From Verrucomicrobiales bacterium (lineage in GTDB: Bacteria > Verrucomicrobiota > Verrucomicrobiia > Verrucomicrobiales > DEV007), in contig JARGNG010000001.1 of assembly GCA_029213265.1 (NCBI GenBank), positions 1 through 62,721 of the forward strand: a DNA stretch of 62,721 nt. The letters run 5' to 3'. The stretch's first letter is position 1. The number at the start of each line of letters is the position of its first letter. The notes below the pieces were generated by a model. The model was given only the letters and a program-made list of their open reading frames with translations, was not told the DNA's origin and did not search any database. Positions 44,054-52,460 of the stretch are shown here, one piece after another. The translations under genes and the position numbers were made by a program.

Positions 44054-44470
44054 ATGAGTAATCCAGACATCAGCCAGGAAGAGATCGACGCTATCTACCC
44101 TCAAGTGGCAGAAATCATTGCCGACGCGCTCGGTTGTGACGAAGACGAAGTGAAGCCCGATTCTTCTCTGATCAATGACCTCGACGCAGAGTCGATCGAC
44201 TTTCTTGATATTGTTTTTCGCCTTGAGCGGGAGTTCAAAGTGAAGATTCCCCGCGGAAAAGCGGTCGAAGAAGCACGTGGCGAACTTTCCGAAGAGGAAT
44301 TTGAGCAGGGTGGCGTTGTCACCGATGCCGGTTTTGAGAAAGTAAAAGCCTACATGACGGAAGTTCCGGCTGACCGGATCTCCAGTCCTCTCAAATCCGC
44401 TGAAATCCCGAAGCTGTTCACGACGGAGACCTTTTGCAAGATGGTCATTCGCGAACAGAAGGGCGCGTAA
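44054..44470 (+). CDS. Acyl carrier protein with long C-terminal extension
   Basis: A 138-residue carrier protein. The phosphopantetheine attachment serine is S47 in NDLDAESIDFLDIVF; the acidic helices 2-3 around it are normal. Residues 80-138 extend beyond a normal ACP (about 75-80 residues), with an acidic helix GELSEEEFEQGGVVTDAG and an amphipathic end ending MVIREQKGA, which may dock a partner such as a dehydratase. It should carry the growing acyl chain in this locus. Its holo-form would be made by the AcpS domain at 47986. Confidence 0.88.
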   Translation: MSNPDISQEEIDAIYPQVAEIIADALGCDEDEVKPDSSLINDLDAESIDFLDIVFRLEREFKVKIPRGKAVEEARGELSEEEFEQGGVVTDAGFEKVKAYMTEVPADRISSPLKSAEIPKLFTTETFCKMVIREQKGA

Positions 44471-44547
44471 GTTCGCGTTTCCGGCAGGGCGGGGTTTGCC
44501 CGGCGCCCGGCAGGCAGTTCTGCCGGTTCCCATTTGACGTTTTCCCG

Positions 44548-45372
44548 ATGAGCGAGCACTTCCGCGCCTTTTCGTTTGTGGATCGCATTCTCACGGACGA
44601 AGTCGGAAAGTCGATTGTCGGGGAGTATACGATTCCGTCGACAATCGCTTCATTTCCACAGTCTCTCGTCTCGGAGGCGATCGGACAATGTGCGGCAATG
44701 TCTTCTATGAAAGCGGTCGATTTTCAATTTCGTCCGGTCGCGGGAATTGCAGGAGGCGTCGATTTCTGCCGACCTGTTCAGCCTGGTGAGACCTTGCGTC
44801 TCGAGGCAACCCTCGTGAAAGCGGATGAAGAAGCGGTCGGGTATGGAGGCGTTGCGACCGTTGACGGAGAGCCGATCGTTCGCCTCCATGATTGTCTCGG
44901 ACCGATGGTTCCGATGGCCGAATTTGATGATCCGGAGGCGGTTCGGGCCCGTTACGATCTTCTCAAGGGAGAGGGAGCCGAGGTCGGTGTCTTTCCGGGA
45001 GTCCCGGAGTTCACATTTGAGACGACCGGATTGGTTCCCGGCGAATCGGCCGAAGCGTTCTTTCAGATTCCGGCTACAGCTCCATTTTTCGGAGATCATT
45101 TCCCCCGGAATCCCGTCTTTCCGGGAACGCTGTTGATGAATCTGAACCTTCAATTTGTCTCCTCGCTGGCAGAGACTTTGCCCGGGGGAGGAAATTGGAA
45201 AGCTACCGGGATGAGCGACGTCAAACTCCGTGCCTTCATGCCGCCGGGAGAGGAACTTTCTCTGCAGGCACAAGTGGAGGAAATCGAAGGCGACAAGGCG
45301 ACCATATTCGTGCAAAGTCGCAAGGGAAAACGAAGAAACAGCGGCGCTCGCGTGCTGCTTTCTCGATCATAA
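44548..45372 (+). CDS. Double-hotdog 3-hydroxyacyl-ACP dehydratase
   Basis: A 274-residue protein in two hotdog folds. The second (about 150-274) has the FabZ catalytic histidine H184 in GDHFPRNPVFPG, followed by KLRAFMPPGEELSLQ. The first (about 1-125, SFVDRILTDEVGKSIVGEYT, then RPVAGIAGGVDFCRPVQPGETL) lacks that motif and may be structural or substrate-binding. It should dehydrate hydroxyacyl-ACP to enoyl-ACP, or isomerise. The start MSEHFRAF at 44548 is chosen as the fold starts there; the longer frame overlaps the ACP. Confidence 0.85.
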   Translation: MSEHFRAFSFVDRILTDEVGKSIVGEYTIPSTIASFPQSLVSEAIGQCAAMSSMKAVDFQFRPVAGIAGGVDFCRPVQPGETLRLEATLVKADEEAVGYGGVATVDGEPIVRLHDCLGPMVPMAEFDDPEAVRARYDLLKGEGAEVGVFPGVPEFTFETTGLVPGESAEAFFQIPATAPFFGDHFPRNPVFPGTLLMNLNLQFVSSLAETLPGGGNWKATGMSDVKLRAFMPPGEELSLQAQVEEIEGDKATIFVQSRKGKRRNSGARVLLSRS

Positions 45373-45376
45373 AATC

Positions 45377-46693
45377 ATGGCATCTACTGAAAAACGCCGG
45401 ATTGCGGTCACCGGAATCGGAATGGTTACGCCGGTGGGAAATACCACCGAAGAAACCTGGGCTGCGTTGCTGGCAGGGAAAAGCGGCGCTGCGCCGATCT
45501 CGAATTTTGATGCAAGTGGGTTTTCCACCACGATCGGTGCCGAGGTAAAGGGATTTGATGCGGCATCGGCCGTTCCGGACCCCAGGTTGCTGAAGTGCGC
45601 TTCCCGGTCCCATGGCTTTGCGCTCGCCGCAGCGGCGGAGGCATTGGCGGATGCCGGCATTTCCCCAACACCGGAAGATTCCCATCGCTGGGGACTCGCG
45701 GTAGGGGCGGGAATGATGTCGGTCGCCTACGATGATCTCAAGGTCGTTCATGACTACGCGACCGATGAGAACGGCTATTTTGACGCGGATGGATTGATGA
45801 AACCTGATTTTCCCGCGAGCCCGGTGAATTTTTGTCGCTGGCAGTCGAATGCCGGACTCGGGTTGCTCGCGAAGCAGTTCGGGATCCGCGGCTACGCCAC
45901 CTCGGTTCATACGGCCTGTGCCTCTGGAGGACAGGCAATCGGTTCGGCCTTAAAAGCGATGCGCCGGGGACAGTGCGACTTCATGCTGGCGGGAGGTTTT
46001 GATTCAATGCTCAATCCGATCGGGATTTCCGGATTCTGCCTCCTCGGTGCTCTTTCCACGGACAATGACAATCCGACCGGGGCGAGTCGTCCTTTTGACA
46101 AAACACGCAATGGTTTCGTCCTCGGAGAAGGGTCCGGATTTCTCGTGCTCGAAGACTGGGACAAGGCAATAGAGCGGGGCGCAACTATCTACGCCGAGTT
46201 GGCGGGGGATGGGAATTCACTCAGTTGCTACCGGATTACCGATTCTCCGCCCGACGGAAATGGTCCGATCCAGGCGATCCACCAGGCGCTCGGCGATGCC
46301 GACACCACGATAGAGGAAATCGACTACGTGAATGCTCACGGCACCTCGACGCAGATGAACGACCGGAGCGAATGTGCGGCGATGAAGGCGGTCTTCGGCG
46401 AACGAATCGACGAGGTCAGAGTCAGCTCGACGAAGAGTTGCATGGGCCATCTCATTGCGGCGGCGGGAGCCGTCGAAGCGGCGGTTTGCTGTCTCGCGAT
46501 TCGGGATGGCATCGCACCGATCAACGCCAATTACGAAAATCCAGACCCCGACTGCGACGTGAATCTGGTAGTCGGTGAGCCCCGGCCCGGCCGGATTCGG
46601 GCGGCACTGACCAACTCTCTTGGCTTCGGTGGATCAAACAGTTCGCTCGTATTTCGCAACCCGGAAAATGTAAACTCAAAGGAAGTCTCATGA
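45377..46693 (+). CDS. Beta-ketoacyl-ACP synthase (FabF-type), first ketosynthase
   Basis: A 438-residue thiolase-fold ketosynthase. The active-site triad is complete: C181 in TACASGG, H321 in NAHGTSTQ and H358 in KSCMGHLIAAAG. It condenses malonyl-ACP with an acyl primer. The start MASTEKRRIAV is typical and follows the dehydratase stop by four bases. It overlaps the second ketosynthase by ATGA. The moderately divergent sequence fits a secondary-metabolite or specialised lipid pathway rather than housekeeping FabF, but that is inference from context. Confidence 0.92.
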   Translation: MASTEKRRIAVTGIGMVTPVGNTTEETWAALLAGKSGAAPISNFDASGFSTTIGAEVKGFDAASAVPDPRLLKCASRSHGFALAAAAEALADAGISPTPEDSHRWGLAVGAGMMSVAYDDLKVVHDYATDENGYFDADGLMKPDFPASPVNFCRWQSNAGLGLLAKQFGIRGYATSVHTACASGGQAIGSALKAMRRGQCDFMLAGGFDSMLNPIGISGFCLLGALSTDNDNPTGASRPFDKTRNGFVLGEGSGFLVLEDWDKAIERGATIYAELAGDGNSLSCYRITDSPPDGNGPIQAIHQALGDADTTIEEIDYVNAHGTSTQMNDRSECAAMKAVFGERIDEVRVSSTKSCMGHLIAAAGAVEAAVCCLAIRDGIAPINANYENPDPDCDVNLVVGEPRPGRIRAALTNSLGFGGSNSSLVFRNPENVNSKEVS

Positions 46694-47970
46694 AAAACGC
46701 TTCCGAAAAAATTGTCATTACTGGCCGCGGAATCGTCTGCGGCGCCGGGGCCACTCCCGATGATGTGTGGTCCGTTCTCGAAAGCGGGGAAACCGCAGTG
46801 GGCCCCTACTCACAGTGGGACGGCGAGAAGTGGCCGGTTCAAGTCGCGGCCGAAGTGAAGGAGAACAACCGGACATTGGTTCCGGATCGGAAACTCCACA
46901 AAACGATTTCCCGGACCGACATGTTCGGAATTTACGCGGCGGATCAGGCGATCGCGGAATCCGAACTCCTCGCCCACCGGGATGCTCTTGAGGAAACCGA
47001 GCAGGGGCCGTTCAACGACCGAACCGGATTGATTGTTGGGGCGGGCGGTGGCAACTACTCCAGCAACTACGACTATCTCCCGTTGATTACGGAAGCGGAA
47101 GGATCGCTTCAGAAATTTGGATCCGAGCTGAGCAACATGGTCACCCCCATGTGGTTGCTGAAAAACCTTCCCAACAACGTGCTTTGCCACGTCGGTATTC
47201 GCGGGCAGCTCAAAGGGACGAATGCCTGTATCACGAATCAATGCTCCAGTGGCATCATGGCCGTGGCCGAGTCGGCCTCTGCAATCTGGAACGGGGAGGC
47301 CGATCGAATCGTCGCAGCAGGACACGATTCCCCCTTCGAGCCGGAAATGGTTTTGTATTATCACAAGCTCGGATTGATGTCTTCGGAGGCACCGAAGCCG
47401 TTCGATGAACAGCGTTCTGGAACTATCTTTGGAGAAGGCGCCGCTTCTGTAGTGCTGGAGAGAGAAAGCGATGCCGAAGCGCGTGGGGCGGAAGTGCTCG
47501 GCGAATTTCTCGGATTCGGATGTTGCTCCGAAGCGACCGGAATTCTTGATCTCGATCCCGATGGCGACGGTGTCCGTCGTGCCATTGAGCAAGCGCTTGA
47601 TGACGCGGATCTGGCCCCTTCGGATGTGGGATTGATTTGCGCTCACGGAAACGGAACCCGGGCTTCTGACCTCACCGAGTCCATTGGGATTCGCCACGTA
47701 TTTGGGGATGCAATCCCGCCGGTTACGGGATTCAAGTGGGCTTATGGACATCTCATCGCGGCTTCCGGAATCGTCGATATTGTCATGACTCTCGAGGCGC
47801 TTCGCCGGAAGTCTGCTCCCGGAATTCCGACCTGTGAAAAAGTCGATCCTGAAATCGGAGACTTTCCGGTCTCCACAGAATCGGTCACCCCGAGCAGCGA
47901 TGTTGCTCTCGTGATCTGTCGTGGATTCGGCGGTATGAATGTAGTCGTTGCTTTGCGCGCTACTTCCTGA
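46690..47970 (+). CDS. Second beta-ketoacyl synthase, catalytic residues retained
   Basis: A 426-residue ketosynthase-fold protein. Aligned on its neighbour, C185 (TNQCSSGIM), H319 (CAHGNGTR) and H354 (AYGHLIAASG) occupy the three catalytic positions, so it is not a standard Gln-containing chain-length factor. A second cysteine, C180, lies five residues before. It could form a heterodimer with the first ketosynthase or act at another chain length. It starts four bases before the first ketosynthase ends. Confidence 0.87.
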   Translation: MKNASEKIVITGRGIVCGAGATPDDVWSVLESGETAVGPYSQWDGEKWPVQVAAEVKENNRTLVPDRKLHKTISRTDMFGIYAADQAIAESELLAHRDALEETEQGPFNDRTGLIVGAGGGNYSSNYDYLPLITEAEGSLQKFGSELSNMVTPMWLLKNLPNNVLCHVGIRGQLKGTNACITNQCSSGIMAVAESASAIWNGEADRIVAAGHDSPFEPEMVLYYHKLGLMSSEAPKPFDEQRSGTIFGEGAASVVLERESDAEARGAEVLGEFLGFGCCSEATGILDLDPDGDGVRRAIEQALDDADLAPSDVGLICAHGNGTRASDLTESIGIRHVFGDAIPPVTGFKWAYGHLIAASGIVDIVMTLEALRRKSAPGIPTCEKVDPEIGDFPVSTESVTPSSDVALVICRGFGGMNVVVALRATS

Positions 47971-47985
47971 TTTCCTTCTGACACT

Positions 47986-49182
47986 ATGCGGCAGGGGATT
48001 GATACGGTGGAAATTCCGAGGATTGAAAAGCTCCTCGCGGATCTCGACGAAGAGGCGCTGCTCGATTTTTTCACCGAAACCGAGCTGGCCGATGCCGGTT
48101 CCGGAGCGGGGCGGGCGCAAAAGCTCGCCGCGCGATTCGCGGCCAAAGAAGCTTGTTGTAAACTGTTTCCGAAAGAGATCTGCCTTGGATCGATCGAGCC
48201 GGTTGATTTTTCGGTGGCGCGCAATGGATACGGGCAGCCGACTGTCGTTCCGGGGGAAAGAGCACGAGCCGTGATGGATTTGTATCAGGTCCGGGAAATC
48301 GGACTTTCGATGACGCATACCGACTCCAGCGCCACGGCGATCGCATCTGCGGAGTCGAAACCGACTCATGCTCCCTGGTATGGGAAGTTGATCTATCATG
48401 CTCTGCCGATTCGCCGCAAAGTGGTCCTGGAAAACCTGAACCGTGTCTTCGGGAACACGCTTGAGCAGGATCAGATCGTGAAGATCGCGCAGGCTTTTTA
48501 CGCTCATCACTTCCGGTGTTTTGGCGAGTTTCTCCGCATGCCGTTCCTGTCGCAGGCCGGTAAAGAGGCTCTCATTCGCATCGAGGGCGGGGAGCATCTC
48601 GAGGCCGCGCGGGAGAAAGGAAAGGGCGTCCTGCTTCTGACCGGGCACTTCGGGAACTGGGAGGTCTCGACCGTCGCAGGTATCGCCCAGTTCAGGGAAT
48701 ATCACGGACTCTTCCACTTCATTCGCCGCCCTCTGAAACCGAAGTGGTTGAATGATTTCGTGATGCGCCGCTTTCGGAAGGCCGGATTTGGTACGCTCGA
48801 CAAGGCAGGTTCCCTCGATGACATCCTCGACTTACTGGAGAACAACGAGATCGTGGTTTCGATTTTCGATCAGTTCACGGTGAAGAAATACGGGATCCCC
48901 TCCGAATTCTTCGGACATCAGGCCCACACTTTCAAAAGTCTTGCTGTGCTCGGGCAGTGCACCGGGGCTCCCGTGATTCCGGCCTCAAGTTGGCGCGAGC
49001 CGAACGGAAAGCATGTTCTTCGCTTCGAACCACCGGTTGAGATTGTGACCGAGGGACGCACCCGCGACATCATCAGCAAAAACACGAAGCGCTTCAACGA
49101 AACGCTGGAGCGAATTGTCCTCCGCCATCCTGAGCAGTGGATCTGGATGCACAAGCGCTGGAAAAAGGTGCGCCAGGATTGA
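47986..49182 (+). CDS. Fused AcpS-type phosphopantetheinyl transferase and LpxL-type acyltransferase
   Basis: A 398-residue two-domain protein. Residues 1-122 are an AcpS-type holo-ACP synthase: GIDTVEIPRI (4-13, metal Asp6), RFAAKEACCK (50-59, metal Glu55) and LSMTHTDSSATAIA. Residues 130-398 are an LpxL/HtrB-like acyltransferase: HFGNWE (H221 and E226 of the HX4E motif), FDQFTVKKYGIPSEFFG and a final HPEQWIWMHKRWK. The linker is short. It could activate the locus ACP and pass its acyl chain to a lipid or sugar. No transmembrane anchor is clear. Fusion may be confirmed by the absence of any stop between. Confidence 0.88.
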   Translation: MRQGIDTVEIPRIEKLLADLDEEALLDFFTETELADAGSGAGRAQKLAARFAAKEACCKLFPKEICLGSIEPVDFSVARNGYGQPTVVPGERARAVMDLYQVREIGLSMTHTDSSATAIASAESKPTHAPWYGKLIYHALPIRRKVVLENLNRVFGNTLEQDQIVKIAQAFYAHHFRCFGEFLRMPFLSQAGKEALIRIEGGEHLEAAREKGKGVLLLTGHFGNWEVSTVAGIAQFREYHGLFHFIRRPLKPKWLNDFVMRRFRKAGFGTLDKAGSLDDILDLLENNEIVVSIFDQFTVKKYGIPSEFFGHQAHTFKSLAVLGQCTGAPVIPASSWREPNGKHVLRFEPPVEIVTEGRTRDIISKNTKRFNETLERIVLRHPEQWIWMHKRWKKVRQD

Positions 49183-49259
49183 GCCGTAAGGGCCCGGGGC
49201 AGGGGCGGATGTTTTCTCGCTAACCCGGAAAGATCTGGATGGCAGGTTTGGCAGGATTC

Positions 49260-49961
49260 TCACTCAGCGGCGAGCTTCTCAATCCGGCTGCGACTGTCGG
49301 CAGACAGATTGGAAAGAGGGTAGGAGACCTCGCGGCCGTTCATCACAAAAATGACGTTTTCCCCGTCGACTGATTTGACGGCTGCGGTGATTTCTTTTCC
49401 ATCCGAGTTCGACCAGGCCTGGGCCTCAGCGAGCAAACCGGAAGCGGGGACCGTTCCGGCTTCCTGCTCTTTTTCAACTGTCGTTGCTTCGGAGTCAGTT
49501 TCTGAACCCGATCCAACAACATCAACCGTCTCCAGCTTTTTCCTGAGATCGCGGTTCGCATCGCGCATATCCGATTTGAGAATGTCGTAGGAGATTCCCT
49601 CGATTCCGCTGGACCCGTCTGCGGTGGTCACAAACACCATCGGAATGGTGTTGCCGGCCTTACCTCGCACGGCTTTGGCTCCGGCAGGAAGAGAGCTCGA
49701 CTCGGTCCGGCAGTTGGCAAAAACAACAACTCCCGTGCTCCGAAATGTCTTAAAGGCTTCCGAACTGGTCGCCAGGCAGGGGCCTCATGTTGTGCCCGGG
49801 TCAGTGTAGACAAAGATCAAAGGCTCCTCGTCTTCGGATGCTTTGGCTTTCGCCTCTTCCAATTCCTCCATCGTGAAAACCGAAGACGGGATTTTCAACT
49901 CCGCCTGACTGAACGTCATAGCGAAAAGAAGAGCACCACAGAGAAGGAGTGACTTTTTCAT
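49260..49961 (-). CDS. Candidate selenoprotein: exported thioredoxin-like protein with in-frame UGA in a UGPC motif and SHD1-like C-domain
   Basis: With the TGA at 49787-49785 read through, one 233-residue frame runs from the ATG at 49961 to the stop at 49260. A signal peptide MKKSLLLCGALLFAMTFSQA precedes a thioredoxin-like region; residue 59, encoded by TGA, stands as the first Cys of CGPC in DPGTT-x-GPCLATSSEAF. Residues 120-170 are acidic linker, and residues 175-233 (AWSNSDGKEITAAVKSVDGE, PLSNLSADSRSRI) resemble an SHD1 domain. A possible SECIS hairpin, 49755-49773, has GGC/GCC and CC/GG pairs round a five-base loop with G in second position, 18 nt after the UGA. No Sec machinery genes are in the window. 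A nonsense mutation or sequencing error is the alternative. Confidence 0.6.
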
Positions 49962-50032
49962 ACCTCTAGTCTGATCGATGGTGCGGACTTTGTCCAGATC
50001 GGAAAGGCGTTGGACAAGGTGAAACTTGGGGC

Positions 50033-50725
50033 CTACAAGTCACGGTCCACCACATCGAGCGGGGGCTTGTGTTTGACGATCTTGTTCTCCTCAAGAACTC
50101 CCTGCCAGTGAGTCACGGGGTAAAGGACGCAGTCTCTTCCCAGAATCGAACCGGGGCTGAGTACGGAGTTACAGCCCACTTCGGTCCGGTCGCCGACGAT
50201 GACACCAAATTTTCGAAGTCCGGTTTCAACGATTTCTCCGTCGTCGAGGCGGAGGCGGACGTTTTCTCGATCCAGCCTGACGTTCGAACAAATCACCCCG
50301 GCACCGAGATGGGCCCTGTGCCCGAGAATGGAATCACCCACGTAGTTGAAATGCGGCACTTCGCAATCGTTGAAGAGGAGGCAGTTTTTGAATTCGGAGG
50401 AGTTGCCGAGGACACAGTGGCTGCCGGCAATCACATTCTGGCGAAGATAGGCTCCGCTGCGTACGACCGTTCCGGGGCCAATCCAGGCAGGGCCCTGAAC
50501 AACGGCGTTGGCCTCGATGACGGCCCCGGTTGCAACGTAGACCCGAGAGCCGACCGTTGCGGTCGGATGAATCGATCCATGGACGAGGGTCCCTTCGGTC
50601 GATTTGAGAAGGCGGTCGAGATAGGACTCCAGTTTCCCCAGGGCCGCCCAGACCGGTTCTCCCTCCGTGAAAAGAAGGCCGTGATCGGTTTCGGAAAAAT
50701 CGAGATAGTCAGAAGGAGAAAACAT
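50033..50725 (-). CDS. Left-handed beta-helix transferase-like protein
   Basis: A 230-residue protein whose C-terminal 170 residues are hexapeptide repeats of the left-handed beta-helix type (VHGSIHPTATVGSRVYVATG, VIEANAVVQGPAWIG, GAYLRQNVIAGSHCVLG), as in GlmU C-terminal domains and sugar-nucleotide acyltransferases. It lacks the nucleotidyltransferase half. The N-terminal 60 residues (MFSPSDYLDFSETDH...) give no recognisable domain. Conserved H..NYVGDS and GLRKFGVIVGDRTEVGCNS blocks match the GlmU-like acetyl-CoA pocket region. Start at 50725 was chosen at the family-like methionine. It may acetylate a sugar phosphate; the substrate is unknown. Confidence 0.75.
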   Translation of the reverse strand: MFSPSDYLDFSETDHGLLFTEGEPVWAALGKLESYLDRLLKSTEGTLVHGSIHPTATVGSRVYVATGAVIEANAVVQGPAWIGPGTVVRSGAYLRQNVIAGSHCVLGNSSEFKNCLLFNDCEVPHFNYVGDSILGHRAHLGAGVICSNVRLDRENVRLRLDDGEIVETGLRKFGVIVGDRTEVGCNSVLSPGSILGRDCVLYPVTHWQGVLEENKIVKHKPPLDVVDRDL

Positions 50726-50912
50726 AATCAGGGAAGACTTCCTTCCCAAGGTAGCGGAATTCGTGAGAATTTCGAGCAGAGGACTGGCAATATTGGCAGG
50801 GGGGAATAGGGGGAAGTCCCAAAGGACCGGCCCCAACCGGCAATCTGCCCGGGTGAGTGAAAGGCGTTACGAGTGGACAGAGCAGGGCCTCTATCCTCCG
50901 GGGATTTTCACT

Positions 50913-50956
50913 CAACAGGGTGACCCAACAGGGTCCAGTGCCCGACCCAACAAGGT
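50913..50956 (-). repeat. Cluster of CCCTGTTG-type motifs downstream of frr
   Basis: CAACAGGGT occurs at 50913-50921 and 50926-50934, and the near copy CAACAAGGT at 50948-50956 (22 bp after the second), in the 272-base spacer between frr and the beta-helix gene. The second and first copies reproduce the pheS-upstream element on the other strand. Nothing else is seen in this spacer. Confidence 0.45.
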
Positions 50957-50997
50957 TGAGTGGCTCTGGTGCAGGAGGGGGGGAAAGAAATTTTTCC

Positions 50998-51564
50998 CTA
51001 CACGGTCATCACATCCTCTTCCTTCGCGGCGAGATGCTCATCGATCGATTTCACGTGTTTGTCGGTGAGGTTCTGGACCTCTTTCTCCATATCGTGAAAC
51101 ACATCCTCGGTGATGTTGCTGTCCTTGAGGGCGGTCTTGAGTTTGTCCATGCCGTCTTTCCGGGCGGCGCGGATGCGAACGCGTCCCTGCTCGGCCATGT
51201 CTTTGATGATCTTCACCAACTCGACACGACGCTCTTCGGAGAGCTCGGGGATGGGGAGGCGAATGAGGCGTCCATCAGAGGAGGGGGTGATTCCCAGCTT
51301 CGACTCGCGGAGGGCACGTTCCACATCACCCATGATCGAAGGGTCATGCGGTTGAACAGTCAGCATGCGGGGCTCGGGGGTGGAAACGAGCGCGAGCTGT
51401 TTGATCGGCATGGTCGTGCCGTAGGATTCAACTGTTACGCTGATATTGTCGAGTAGAGCCGGACTCGCTTTGCCTGTCCGAATGCTGGACATTTCGGAGG
51501 AAACGAATTCAGCAGCTTTCTGCATCGCTTCGTCGAGTTCGAGGAGAAAAGTTTCGGTATCCAT
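50998..51564 (-). CDS. frr: Ribosome recycling factor
   Basis: A 188-residue RRF. It has the two-domain pattern: RTGKASPALLDNISVTVESYG near the start, PLKQLA-like MPIKQLALVSTPEPRMLTVQP (partial), ALRESKLGITPSSDGRLIRLPIP and the EERRVELVKIIK helix. It splits post-termination ribosomes with EF-G. The gene lies downstream of pyrH as in many bacteria (pyrH-frr). The length is normal (about 185). Confidence 0.95.
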   Translation of the reverse strand: MDTETFLLELDEAMQKAAEFVSSEMSSIRTGKASPALLDNISVTVESYGTTMPIKQLALVSTPEPRMLTVQPHDPSIMGDVERALRESKLGITPSSDGRLIRLPIPELSEERRVELVKIIKDMAEQGRVRIRAARKDGMDKLKTALKDSNITEDVFHDMEKEVQNLTDKHVKSIDEHLAAKEEDVMTV

Positions 51565-51655
51565 AAGAGTTGGGGGCTGTTGGGAAAACGTATTGAAAAT
51601 TGTTCAGAACGCAAACGGGCAGGTTTGAGATCGAAAAGGGGGCGAATCACCGGAA

Positions 51656-52372
51656 TCAATCGCAAACGATGGTTCCCAAATCCGCGCCGGTGAGGGCTTT
51701 GTGAATGTTGCCTTCTTCGTTCATGTCGAAAACTACAATCGGAATGTTGTTGTCCTGACAGAGCGTAAAGGCGGTTCCATCCATCACCTTGAGATTCTGG
51801 GAAAGGGCGTCGTTGAATGTCAGCGTTTCGTAGCGTTCCGCATCGTCATTGGTTCGCGGATCCTTGTTGTAGACTCCGTCGACATTGGTGGCTTTGAAAA
51901 TGATGTCGGCCCCGATCTCACTGGCTCGAAGCGCAGCGGTTGTGTCGGTCGTGAAGAACGGGTTTCCGGTTCCGCCGCCGAAGATAACGACGCGCCCTTT
52001 TTCGAGGTGCCGGATCGCGAGGCGGCGAATGAAGGACTCCGCCACATTTTTCATCTCGATGGCGGTCTGAACGCGACTGGGGACTCCAACCGCTTCGAGC
52101 ATGCTTTGAACGGCCAGTGCATTCATCACTGTGGCAAGCATGCCGACGTAGTCAGCAGTGGCGCGGTCCATGCCACGACCGGCTGCCGCGGCACCCCGCC
52201 AGAAGTTTCCCCCCCCGACAACGATGGCGATTTCGAGCCCGGTTTGGTGAGCTGCTTTGATCTGGTTGGCGATTCCCTCGACAATCTCGGGGGAAATATT
52301 GTCCTGGCTTCCCGGCTCCCGGAGGGCTTCTCCGCTGAGTTTTAGGATGACACGTTTGAACTCTCTCGACAT
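51656..52372 (-). CDS. pyrH: UMP kinase
   Basis: A 238-residue hexameric UMP kinase of the amino-acid-kinase fold. The start is [17 protein letters not shown], with [12 protein letters not shown], the UMP-binding [20 protein letters not shown] (partial) and the ATP-binding [17 protein letters not shown] segments. It phosphorylates UMP to UDP for pyrimidine nucleotide supply. It lies 91 bases upstream of frr on the same strand. rpsB and tsf are not adjacent. Confidence 0.95.
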   Translation of the reverse strand: MSREFKRVILKLSGEALREPGSQDNISPEIVEGIANQIKAAHQTGLEIAIVVGGGNFWRGAAAAGRGMDRATADYVGMLATVMNALAVQSMLEAVGVPSRVQTAIEMKNVAESFIRRLAIRHLEKGRVVIFGGGTGNPFFTTDTTAALRASEIGADIIFKATNVDGVYNKDPRTNDDAERYETLTFNDALSQNLKVMDGTAFTLCQDNNIPIVVFDMNEEGNIHKALTGADLGTIVCD

Positions 52373-52460
52373 AGGGCGGTTACGCTGGTTCCTTCATCCT
52401 CCACCACCTCCGCAAATTTTAAAAGGGCAAAGTTGCGCGGATCGCAGGAAGATGGAGTTC

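Noticed and set aside
49260..49670. Independent 136-residue gene starting at 49670
   Set aside because: The start lies in mid-domain with no signal; the upstream frame joined through the TGA gives a complete signal-thioredoxin protein.
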